A stretch of 9,758 nt of DNA, from contig JAICSD010000140.1 of NCBI GenBank assembly GCA_025937075.1, forward strand, positions 1 through 9,758. Direction: 5' to 3'. Made by a program: the position numbers and the translations under genes. Below, piece by piece: positions 1-6,348 of the stretch; the stretch's first letter is position 1, and each line of letters opens with the position of its first letter. This stretch comes from Vicinamibacteria bacterium (GTDB lineage Bacteria > Acidobacteriota > Vicinamibacteria > Vicinamibacterales > 2-12-FULL-66-21). The notes below the pieces were generated by a model that was not told where the DNA came from, did no database searches, and was given only the letters and a program-made list of their open reading frames with translations.

Positions 1-90
1 ATCGCCGCGCTCGCGGGCATTGCTGTGGGGGCGGTCTGGAACTACGCAATCACACAGCTCTACACGTGGGGAAAGGGACAGTCGCGGTGA
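1..90 (+). CDS. GtrA-like membrane protein, C-terminal fragment
   Basis: This frame is open from the first base and ends at TGA 88-90, giving 29 residues; the start lies outside the window. The fragment is one hydrophobic segment containing AVGAVWNYAITQLYTW and a short basic tail (KGQSR). That resembles the last transmembrane helix of GtrA/DPMS-like domains, which usually end with a G.xWNY/F pattern. GtrA proteins are small four-helix membrane proteins thought to help move or present polyprenyl-phosphate sugars. They may stand alone or be fused to a GT2 polyprenyl-phosphate glycosyltransferase. The stop overlaps the next gene's ATG by one base (TGATG), so the two are probably translationally coupled. 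Identification rests on a short fragment plus a fitting neighbour; whether a GT2 domain lies upstream cannot be seen. Confidence 0.6.
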   Translation: MAALAGIAVGAVWNYAITQLYTWGKGQSR

Positions 91-1433
91 TGAAGGACAT
101 CGACCCCGGCGCGCTGCCCCCGGACCCGCCGCTGACGGGACGAGCGCGCCTCCGTCGCATGGCGTGGCTGTTCGGACTCATTGTCGCGGTCCGAATCGTC
201 TACTTCCTGGTGATGGCGACACACTACTCGGCCGATTGGGATCCGCAGGCCATTCAGCGGAACGGCTTCCTCAGCATCGCTCGACACGTTGCCCACGGCG
301 ACGGCTTCGTCAGCAAGGACCTGCTGACCTACTACTCGGTGGGCCATCTGATCCCGACCGCTGCACGAAGCCCGTTTCCAATCGTGGTGTTCGCAGGTGC
401 AGTGCTGATTTTCGGATCCAATACGTACTATCCGCTGCTGCTGTTCACCTGGTGCCTTTCAGGCGTCGTCGGGCTCTGCGCGTACTGGGTGGCGGCGCGC
501 GCGTCGGGTCGTGAATGGCTCGCGCTCTGGACCGGTGTCGCGTTCGCGTTCTATCTCTCCGAGATGTTCGTGATGACCACGTATTCGATGGCCTCGGAGC
601 CGCTGTTCGCCGCGTGCCTGGCCGTCTACGTGGTGCTGCTGATTCGCGCGACGGATCGCCCGGGTGTCGCAATCGCTCTGGCGGCCGGCGCGATGCTCGG
701 CCTCGCGACTCTCTCGCGGCCGACGGTGATTCTGTTGCCCGTGGTATCGATCGCGTGGATCCTCTATCGCCTGCGGCGCCGCGGGCTCGCGATGAGCGTC
801 GCGTTCGCCATTGCATTCGCGGCCGTGCAGGTGCCCTGGGTCGTCCGCAACTATCGCGCGTTCGGGACGCCTGTCGTGACCAGCACGCTTGGCGGATTCA
901 ACCTGTACCGTCACAACGGGATGATCGCGGAAGGCAAGTATCACACGGGCTATTCGCACCCGGAGATGGAGCGAAGAATCAGGCGATTGACGGCTGCGAC
1001 CGGCCGGCCGCTCGAGTCGTTCAATGAAGCCCAACTCGATGCGCTGCTCAAAGCCGAAGGCACACGCATCATCCGTCAGTATCCGTTGAGGTACCTGAAA
1101 CTGTCGGCGATGCGCACGGTGTGGATCTGGTACAACGAGAATTCCGGGCGTGGGCTCTACGCCGTTGAGAACTTCCTCCTCTATCTGTTCGCGCTTGGCG
1201 GCCTGTTCTACGTGGTGCGATCGCGGGAGCCGATCTACTTCCTCCTGCTCGCCCACATCGCGTACTTCGTGGCATTTCACAGCCTGATCAACGTGCAGTA
1301 CCGGTTCGTGTGCCCGATCATGCCGTACATGATTCTGCTGGCTGGCCTCCCCGTGCTCGCCTGGCGGTACGGCCGTGTGAGCCGGCGCGCGCCGGCGGAG
1401 GTTGAAGAGTCCCTCTCGTGGCACAAATCCTGA
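90..1433 (+). CDS. GT-C fold membrane glycosyltransferase (PMT/ArnT-like, GT39/GT83-type)
   Basis: A 447-residue polytopic membrane protein, probably transferring a sugar from a polyprenyl-phosphate donor on the periplasmic side. After a proline-rich cytoplasmic N-terminus comes a first membrane helix (about 25-45). The following loop carries acidic residues D49 and D51, where GT-C enzymes keep their catalytic acid. About ten more hydrophobic segments follow. Family-like landmarks are LSRPT (208-212) and PWVVRNY (249-255), the latter followed by a GGFN motif. I chose ATG 90 because it overlaps the upstream stop (TGATG) and has a purine-rich GGGGAAAGGGA at 68-78; a GTG at 66 would add 8 residues but overlap the upstream gene more. 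The GtrA-like neighbour fits donor supply. Acceptor and sugar cannot be told; O-mannosylation, lipid A or glycan modification are all possible. Confidence 0.8.
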   Translation: MKDIDPGALPPDPPLTGRARLRRMAWLFGLIVAVRIVYFLVMATHYSADWDPQAIQRNGFLSIARHVAHGDGFVSKDLLTYYSVGHLIPTAARSPFPIVVFAGAVLIFGSNTYYPLLLFTWCLSGVVGLCAYWVAARASGREWLALWTGVAFAFYLSEMFVMTTYSMASEPLFAACLAVYVVLLIRATDRPGVAIALAAGAMLGLATLSRPTVILLPVVSIAWILYRLRRRGLAMSVAFAIAFAAVQVPWVVRNYRAFGTPVVTSTLGGFNLYRHNGMIAEGKYHTGYSHPEMERRIRRLTAATGRPLESFNEAQLDALLKAEGTRIIRQYPLRYLKLSAMRTVWIWYNENSGRGLYAVENFLLYLFALGGLFYVVRSREPIYFLLLAHIAYFVAFHSLINVQYRFVCPIMPYMILLAGLPVLAWRYGRVSRRAPAEVEESLSWHKS

Positions 1434-1458
1434 ATGGTGTACATCCGTACGGGCCAGC

Positions 1459-2469
1459 ATGGAGGAGCCGAGCAAGGTTTCGCGCGAGCAGGCAGCGCTG
1501 CTCATTGTTGATGTACAGCGGGATTTCTGTCGGGGAGGCGCCCTGCCTGCCCAGGGCTGCACTGAAATTGTTCCCGTCATCAACACATATTTGGATCGAG
1601 CCCGACTGCAGTCGATGCCAATCTACGCCTCGCGCGATTGGCATCCGTCAGAGACGTCGCACTTCAAAGCGTACGGCGGCGAGTGGCCGCCACACTGCGT
1701 GCAGGGCACGCCGGGCGCCGATTTCCATCCCGGTCTGAAGCTTCCCCCGACCGCGATCATCATCAGTAAAGGAGATGAGCCGGCCCGGCCCAGCTATTCG
1801 GCGTTCGAAGGGCGAACCGCCGAAGGACGCTCTCTGCTCGAGGATCTCCGTGATCGGGACATCGGCACTCTGTACGTCTGCGGACTCACCACCGAATACT
1901 GCGTCAAGCAGACGACGCTCGATGCCTTGGGCGCAGGCTTGAACGTCGCGGTCCTGACGGATGCGATTGCGGGAATCGATGCGCACCCTGGCGACTCGAC
2001 TCGCGCACTCGCGGACATGGAGCGCTCGGGCGCGTTGCTGACGACCGGTCTTCCGCCCGCGCGCTCGGACCGACAAATGTCAAAACGACGGGAAGCGCCC
2101 GACATCGTGCTCCTTGCCGCGGAGTGGCAACCCCGCGCGCTGATCCGAGCGCAACTGATCGAGGAAGGCTTCGAGGTCGTCGCGACAGACGACTGGGGCA
2201 CGATGCGCCAGCACCTGCGGCGAGGATCGAAACCGCGCCTGGCCATCGTCGACTTGAAGGGGTTGCCGAACCCCGAACAGGTCGTCCGCGAGCTGCGCGT
2301 GCTGATGAGACCTGCTCGTGTGCTTGTGTTGACCGCGATGGGTACCGTCGCATTGTCGAGCCTCGACCAAGCGGGTTTCGAGGTTCTCCCGCGCCCCCTC
2401 ATTATCGAGAAGATCGTCCGTGCGGCGACGACCACCATGCGATCGGCTCGCGAGCCTGTCCATCCGTAG
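1459..2469 (+). CDS. pncA: Nicotinamidase (isochorismatase family) fused to a degenerate receiver domain
   Basis: A 336-residue protein. Residues 1-200 form a cysteine hydrolase of the PncA type, converting nicotinamide to nicotinate and ammonia for NAD salvage in the cytoplasm. The catalytic triad is visible as D18 (in IVDVQRDF), K104 (in ISKGDEP) and C148 (in LTTEYCVK). Metal ligands D60, H62 and H68 lie in SRDWHPSETSHF, and WPPHCVQGT matches the family. Typical nicotinamidases end near 210 residues. Here residues 215-330 continue in frame as a CheY-like receiver fold: D265 at the phospho-acceptor position (LAIVDLKG) and T292 (VLVLTAMG), but the N-terminal acidic pair is reduced to E222 and the conserved Lys is R312. 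I chose ATG 1459; a TTG at 1402 would overlap the upstream gene by 32 bases. Ribosome-binding signal is weak. The gene follows the glycosyltransferase by 25 bases. The nicotinamidase call is strong; the receiver call is by pattern only. Confidence 0.87.
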   Translation: MEEPSKVSREQAALLIVDVQRDFCRGGALPAQGCTEIVPVINTYLDRARLQSMPIYASRDWHPSETSHFKAYGGEWPPHCVQGTPGADFHPGLKLPPTAIIISKGDEPARPSYSAFEGRTAEGRSLLEDLRDRDIGTLYVCGLTTEYCVKQTTLDALGAGLNVAVLTDAIAGIDAHPGDSTRALADMERSGALLTTGLPPARSDRQMSKRREAPDIVLLAAEWQPRALIRAQLIEEGFEVVATDDWGTMRQHLRRGSKPRLAIVDLKGLPNPEQVVRELRVLMRPARVLVLTAMGTVALSSLDQAGFEVLPRPLIIEKIVRAATTTMRSAREPVHP

Positions 2470-2494
2470 GGACATGACATGTACTGTCGTGATG

Positions 2495-2514
2495 GCGCCA
2501 ACAAGGTTTGGCGC
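2495..2514 (+). other. Short hairpin ahead of the small membrane protein gene
   Basis: A perfect 7-bp inverted repeat, GCGCCAA (2495-2501) and TTGGCGC (2508-2514), encloses a 6-base loop. It sits 26 bases after the nicotinamidase stop and just upstream of the Shine-Dalgarno-like AGGAAGAGG at 2519-2527. There is no T-run after it, so a standard intrinsic terminator is unlikely. It could be a weak attenuating or mRNA-stabilising hairpin, or chance. Confidence 0.35.
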
Positions 2515-2529
2515 ATATAGGAAGAGGCA

Positions 2530-2748
2530 ATGAAGACTCTCAGCTTGAAACTGCCGACGTTCGGATTTGTCGTGGCAACGCGGGCGATTCTGGGTGTTGG
2601 CATCGGACTGCTGCTCGCGTCGCGGATTCCCGAAGGTCGCCGCCGCGCGACAGGCCTGGCGCTGGTCGCCGCCGGCGCAGCATCAACGATCCCGGCTATA
2701 GTGGCCGTGCGGCGTGGCATGAGCCATTCGCATGCGCTCGTCGCCTGA
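2530..2748 (+). CDS. Small two-helix membrane protein of unknown function
   Basis: A 72-residue protein I do not recognise. It starts at ATG 2530 behind a good ribosome-binding sequence (AGGAAGAGG, 2519-2527), which supports it as a real gene. Two hydrophobic segments are visible, about residues 12-31 (FVVATRAILGVGIGLLLA) and 41-59 (GLALVAAGAASTIPAIVAV). They are joined by a basic loop (RIPEGRRRATG), and a short basic tail ends in histidine-containing MSHSHALVA. By the positive-inside rule the loop is probably cytoplasmic, with both termini outside. It could be co-transcribed with the nicotinamidase 60 bases upstream, unless the hairpin between them interrupts this. It converges on the permease gene with a 43-base gap. 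No function is inferred. Confidence 0.65.
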   Translation: MKTLSLKLPTFGFVVATRAILGVGIGLLLASRIPEGRRRATGLALVAAGAASTIPAIVAVRRGMSHSHALVA

Positions 2749-2764
2749 TCCGTCCACCATGAGT

Positions 2765-2788
2765 TCCGCGTCGTCCGCGTAGTCCGCG
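2765..2788. repeat. 9-bp tandem repeat, about 2.7 copies
   Basis: TCCGCGTCG (2765-2773), TCCGCGTAG (2774-2782) and a partial TCCGCG (2783-2788) lie head to tail. They fill most of the 43-base gap between two convergent genes. The sequence is not a hairpin with a T-run, so it does not look like a bidirectional terminator. It may be a short member of a larger intergenic repeat family or simple slippage. Confidence 0.5.
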
Positions 2789-2791
2789 GCC

Positions 2792-5239
2792 CTATTCGTC
2801 GCGCAGCGTCGTGATCGGATCGACGCGCGTCGCGCGATACGCCGGAATGGTGCTGGCCAGCATGCCGATCGCCGTGAGCAGCAGTGCCACGGCGGCGTAG
2901 GTCGGCGCATCCGTGGCTTTGACCCCGAATATCAACGCCCCGAGGACACGACTCAGAGACACCGCCCCTACGGCGCCGATCGCGACGCCGATTAGCGTAG
3001 GACGCAGGCCCTCGATCAGGACCATGCGCAGCACGTCGGATCGATCGGCGCCCAGCGCCATCCGGATCCCGATCTCCTTCACGCGCTGCCGCGTGGCGTA
3101 GGCGAGCACGCTGTACAGCCCGACGGCCGCAAGCACGAGGGCAAGGCCCGCGAAGGCGGCGAGCAGCAGCATGTTGAATCGCTGCGGGGACAGCGACTCG
3201 TCCACGATCGCGTCCATCGTCTGGACTTCGATCAGCGGGGTACGGGGAGAGATTTCATGGAGCGCGCCGCGCACCGCGGATTGGATGCTCTGCGGATCCG
3301 TGGCCGTCCTCACAGCAAGCGCGAGCGGGATCGCCCTGAACTTCCCGAGCGACGGCGGCGTGTAGAACTGCGCAATCGGCCAGTACAGCGTCGACACGGG
3401 ATCCGCGTTGTCGAGGCCGCGGTCCTTGACATCGCCGACAACGCCGATGACCTCGCGGCGCTCCTTGGGGAAGAACGTGAGGGTCACGTGCTTGCCGATC
3501 GGATCCTGATTGGGCCAGAACTGCTTCGCCATGGATTCGCTGACGAGGACGACAGGGCGCGATGTCGCAACGTCCGCTTCGCTGAAGTCGCGGCCGCGGA
3601 GGATCGGAATACCCATCGCGCGAAGGAACTGCGGTGAAAGGACGCGTACCGACACCTCCGGCTGATGCGCCATTTCGACGGCTTCCTGTCCTTCCACCGC
3701 GACGGGCTGCATCGAGCCGCCCTGCAGCGGCAGATCGTCGGTGACGCCGGCGTACTGTACGCCAGGAACAGCACGCACGCGGCGAAGGACGTCGTCGTAA
3801 AACTGAATCTCCTCGGCCTCGTTCGTGAAATCGTTCGCCGCGACGCCGATGCGCATCGTGAGCACGTGATCCGGCTGGAATCCCGGGCTGACGCTGCGCA
3901 GGTTCCACAGCGTTCGGATCATGAGGCCAGCGCCAACGAGGAGCACGAGCGAGAGCGCGACCTCCGCGACGACCAGCACGGTTCTCGTGCGTTTTCCGCC
4001 GGCTGGCGCATCGAGCCGGCCGAATCCCTGCTTCAACGCCTCGTTCGGGTCCGATTTCGACATCCGCCATGCGGGCACGGCGCACGCAATCATGCCCGTG
4101 AGCACCGCGACCACGAACGTGAACGCCAGGACCGCTCCATCGATCCTGATGTCGTCCACTCGCGGCAGGCTCGATCCGAAGAACTTCACGACGAGCGCCG
4201 TGCCGAACTGTGCGACGATGAGGCCCAGCGCGCCGCCGACGGCCGAGACCAGCACGCCTTCCACGAGCACCTCCCGGATGATGCGCGATCGTTTGGCTCC
4301 GAACGCCGTCCGAATCGCGAGCTCTTTCCGTCTGTCGATCGTGCGCGCCAGCATCAGGTTCGCCACGTTCGCGCACGCGATCAAGAGCACGAACGCGACG
4401 GCGCCCAGCAGCATCAGGAGCGGCTTCCGGACCTCGCCGACCGTCTCTTCGCGAAGCGGCACGACCAGCGCGCCCCATCCGGCGGCGTCCGCGGGGTACT
4501 CTTCCGCGATGCGCGCCGCTATCGAGTCCAGCTGTGCCTGCGCCTGTCGCACGGTCACGCCCGTCTTCAACCGAGCGATCGCCCCCATGCTGTGCTCGCC
4601 GCGAACGGCCTTTTCCTGCGGCGTCCAGTCGAGCGGCGTCCACAGGAGCGCGTAGCCCGGCTTGTCGAACATCCGAGGCATGACACCGATGACGGTGTAC
4701 GGCTCGCCATCGAGACGGATCGTTCTCCCCACGATCTGCGGGTCGCTGCCGAACTGCGTGGTCCACAGTTTGTAGGACAGGACGGCGATCCGTTCGCGTT
4801 CGGACGCGCCGTCACCTCGATCGATCGTCCGCCCAATCAAAGGAGAGACCCGGAGAACGGAGAAGAACGTGGGCTCCACCTTTGCGGCCTGCACGATCCG
4901 CGGTTCACCGCTTTCGGTCAGGCGGAAGGGCCAGAATCGGTACACAGCCGTCGACGAGAACACGGTATTCTGCCGCTCCCAGTCGAGGTAGTTCGCCGCG
5001 GACAAGGCAAAGCGCGGAACGCCCGGAAACTGCTTCTGCGGCGGCGTGTGCCACAACTGGACGAGCTGATCCGGCTCCGCGTAGGGCAGCCGCCGGAGCA
5101 GCACGCCGTTGACGATGCCGAAGATCGCGGTGTTGGCGCCGATGCCGAGAGCCAGGACAACCACGGCCGCCGCCGCAAACCCCGGCGCTTTCAGCAGGAC
5201 CCGAAATGCGTACTTGAAGTCGTTGAAGAGACCAGCCAT
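2792..5239 (-). CDS. ADOP-family ABC transporter permease (duplicated FtsX/MacB permease)
   Basis: An 815-residue inner-membrane permease made of two repeats of the MacB arrangement. The N-terminal signature PGFAAAAVVVLALGIGANTA spans a first helix (about 20-48), followed by a MacB-type periplasmic core (50-260). An FtsX block has helices near 275-297, 325-350 and 370-392 and the cytoplasmic motif RKELAIRTAFGAKR (304-317). The second half repeats this: helix 420-443, periplasmic core 450-680, FtsX block 688-800 with VKEIGIRMALGADR (720-733), and a C-terminal VDPITTLRDE. This duplicated architecture and length match the Acidobacterial Duplicated Orphan Permease family. Such proteins are usually found without an adjacent ATPase, and none is visible here; no PadR-type regulator is visible either. 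The ATG is followed by a typical ADOP start (MAGLFNDFKYAFRVLLK), though no clear Shine-Dalgarno precedes it. The substrate is unknown; by analogy to MacB it may drive export or mechanotransmission. Confidence 0.93.
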   Translation of the reverse strand: MAGLFNDFKYAFRVLLKAPGFAAAAVVVLALGIGANTAIFGIVNGVLLRRLPYAEPDQLVQLWHTPPQKQFPGVPRFALSAANYLDWERQNTVFSSTAVYRFWPFRLTESGEPRIVQAAKVEPTFFSVLRVSPLIGRTIDRGDGASERERIAVLSYKLWTTQFGSDPQIVGRTIRLDGEPYTVIGVMPRMFDKPGYALLWTPLDWTPQEKAVRGEHSMGAIARLKTGVTVRQAQAQLDSIAARIAEEYPADAAGWGALVVPLREETVGEVRKPLLMLLGAVAFVLLIACANVANLMLARTIDRRKELAIRTAFGAKRSRIIREVLVEGVLVSAVGGALGLIVAQFGTALVVKFFGSSLPRVDDIRIDGAVLAFTFVVAVLTGMIACAVPAWRMSKSDPNEALKQGFGRLDAPAGGKRTRTVLVVAEVALSLVLLVGAGLMIRTLWNLRSVSPGFQPDHVLTMRIGVAANDFTNEAEEIQFYDDVLRRVRAVPGVQYAGVTDDLPLQGGSMQPVAVEGQEAVEMAHQPEVSVRVLSPQFLRAMGIPILRGRDFSEADVATSRPVVLVSESMAKQFWPNQDPIGKHVTLTFFPKERREVIGVVGDVKDRGLDNADPVSTLYWPIAQFYTPPSLGKFRAIPLALAVRTATDPQSIQSAVRGALHEISPRTPLIEVQTMDAIVDESLSPQRFNMLLLAAFAGLALVLAAVGLYSVLAYATRQRVKEIGIRMALGADRSDVLRMVLIEGLRPTLIGVAIGAVGAVSLSRVLGALIFGVKATDAPTYAAVALLLTAIGMLASTIPAYRATRVDPITTLRDE

Positions 5240-5324
5240 GTGTGTATTTGACGGAACCCCGGCCCGAAAGGATGGCGCCTGACCAACAACGTTGACGTCG
5301 AAACGCGGCTATGCTGCTACGTCT

Positions 5325-5762
5325 ATGACCTGCAGTGGATTGGGGGGCTCGGCGCCATGGCTGACGCGAGTGCTCGCGGTTGCTTTCATCTCGCTCCTGG
5401 CCGATGCCTGCGCCGCGACGCCGACCCAGCCCCGCGAAACGGCTCTGCCTACGGGTCGATGGACCGGTGACGGCGCCTGCCTTACCGTGACGCTTGACGG
5501 ATGTGATCTGGTGGCAGGGTGCGGGCATGGTCAGTTTCCGCCCCCCGTTGTTCGTGATGGCAGCTTTGAGGTCGATGGCACCTATCGCGTGGAGGCGGGT
5601 CCCGTCAGCATCAACCCCGCGCCGCCCGCCAGGTTTTCAGGCGTTCTGAGCAACCAGACATTGAGGCTCAGTGTGGCTCCGAGCGATCCATCGCTCCGAC
5701 CCGCGTCGTACGTTCTACAACACACAAATGCGTCCGGCAAGTGCGCGGTGCCGTGCCTGTGA
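5325..5762 (+). CDS. Small exported, possibly lipid-anchored, beta-rich protein
   Basis: A 145-residue protein if ATG 5325 is used; an in-frame TTG at 5292 would add 11 residues. The N-terminus has an uncharged stretch, R15, then a hydrophobic segment (16-26) ending ADAC at C29. That gives either an imperfect lipobox (Asp at -2) or a signal-peptidase site just after. The mature part reads as short beta strands: GRWTGDGACLTVTLDG, a Cys-Gly rich CDLVAGCGHGQF, then DGSFEVDGTYRVEAG and a later FSGVLSNQTLRLSV. This layout recalls small hypothetical proteins of acidobacteria and relatives that carry G.W.G, a C..G.. turn and D..G.F..G motifs. Two Cys near the C-terminus (KCAVPC) could form a disulfide. 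No Shine-Dalgarno is seen, so translation may be leaderless or SD-independent. It probably forms an operon with the DUF2784 gene 9 bases downstream and is divergent from the permease. Confidence 0.65.
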   Translation: MTCSGLGGSAPWLTRVLAVAFISLLADACAATPTQPRETALPTGRWTGDGACLTVTLDGCDLVAGCGHGQFPPPVVRDGSFEVDGTYRVEAGPVSINPAPPARFSGVLSNQTLRLSVAPSDPSLRPASYVLQHTNASGKCAVPCL

Positions 5763-5771
5763 GCGGTCGCA

Positions 5772-6158
5772 TTGGCTAGCCTGTTTCGTCTCCTGGCCGA
5801 CACGATCGTCGCTATCCATTTCGGATTCGTGCTGTTCGTCGTGCTCGGGGGATTGCTCGTCCTGCGGTGGCCGCGAATCGCGTGGCTGCACGTTCCGTCG
5901 GCGGCGTGGGGCATTGCCGTCGAGTTTGCCGGCTGGATCTGCCCACTCACACCCCTCGAGAACCTCCTGCGCGAACGCGCTGGCATCGCCTCGTATGAGG
6001 GTGACTTCATCGAACAATACGTGATCCCCGTGCTGTACCCCGCACGCCTGACCCACGGCACGCAGATCGTGTTGGGCAGCATCGCCCTTGCGGTGAACGC
6101 GTTCGTCTACTCGCGGCTGCTGTCTCGAGGACGCTCGCGCCTGTCTGGAAAGACTTGA
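5772..6158 (+). CDS. DUF2784 family membrane protein
   Basis: A 128-residue membrane protein with three clear hydrophobic segments (about 7-31, 42-57 and 96-114). It matches what I know of DUF2784: an N-terminal helix with IHFGFVLFVVLGG, a central WICPLTPLEN (55-64), a GDFIEQYVIPVLYP stretch (77-90), and a last helix ending VNAFVYSRL. The family has no established biochemical function. The start is TTG 5772, the only plausible start that keeps the first helix complete, 9 bases after the preceding stop. A weak GAGCGG precedes it. The close spacing suggests co-transcription with the exported protein upstream. A strongly structured non-coding region begins 3 bases after its stop. Confidence 0.88.
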   Translation: MASLFRLLADTIVAIHFGFVLFVVLGGLLVLRWPRIAWLHVPSAAWGIAVEFAGWICPLTPLENLLRERAGIASYEGDFIEQYVIPVLYPARLTHGTQIVLGSIALAVNAFVYSRLLSRGRSRLSGKT

Positions 6159-6161
6159 TTT

Positions 6162-6248
6162 GGCCACCCGCCCGTGTCGCCGGTTGAGCCGCGGGTGACC
6201 AGCGCGCCGCTCGCGCGACAAACTTGATCGCTCGCGGGCGGGTTGGTC
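6162..6248 (+). other. Structured intergenic element (interrupted long stem)
   Basis: The 5' arm 6162-6174 (GGCCACCCGCCCG) pairs with 6235-6248 (CGGGCGGGTTGGTC) in 13 pairs, counting one G-U and one bulged T. The next six bases, TGTCGC (6175-6180), pair perfectly with GCGACA (6215-6220), extending the same stem. This leaves 6221-6234 as a side loop. An alternative inner hairpin GCGCG (6202-6206)/CGCGC (6212-6216) competes with part of this. No T-run follows, so it is not a standard Rho-independent terminator. It begins just after the DUF2784 stop, so it could be a 3' mRNA-stabilising structure, a small RNA, or a REP-like palindromic repeat. The pairing is read by eye in GC-rich DNA, where chance stems are common. 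Confidence 0.4.
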
Positions 6249-6270
6249 GGAAAACCCGATCTGATGTAAT
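6243..6270 (+). promoter_or_regulatory. Candidate sigma-70-like promoter for the secreted protein gene
   Basis: TTGGTC (6243-6248) and TGTAAT (6265-6270) are separated by 16 bases. The -10 matches TATAAT at five of six positions; the -35 matches TTGACA at only three. It would start transcripts about 70 bases upstream of ATG 6349. Its -35 coincides with the 3' arm of the long stem, so the two assignments may be alternatives. This is sequence resemblance only. Confidence 0.3.
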
Positions 6271-6290
6271 GATCGTCGGCTTGTCGCCGG

Positions 6291-6302
6291 ATCGCCGGCG
6301 AT
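6291..6302. promoter_or_regulatory. 12-bp perfect palindrome, possible operator
   Basis: ATCGCCGGCGAT is a perfect 12-bp palindrome located 46 bases before ATG 6349 and 20 bases after the candidate -10. In that position it could be an operator for a dimeric repressor or a small hairpin in the leader. The bound factor is unknown, and a GC-rich palindrome of this size can occur by chance. Confidence 0.3.
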
Positions 6303-6348
6303 TTCGCCGCTCCGAGCCCGGCGCTCGACATCGGTCACGGAGGAAGTC

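Noticed and set aside
1402..1458. TTG-initiated N-terminal extension of the nicotinamidase
   Set aside because: It would overlap the preceding gene by 32 bases and adds residues not found in the family; ATG 1459 places the first beta strand at the usual distance.
459..1586. 375-codon open frame on the minus strand
   Set aside because: Antisense to the GT-C glycosyltransferase and crossing into the nicotinamidase; low-complexity Arg/His/Glu-rich shadow.
3665..5251. 528-codon open frame on the plus strand
   Set aside because: Antisense to the clear ADOP permease; composition is Arg/His/Asp-rich and unlike a folded protein.
6162..6248. Rho-independent terminator
   Set aside because: The stem is GC-rich but followed by GGAAAACCCG on the plus strand and lacks a T-run on either strand.
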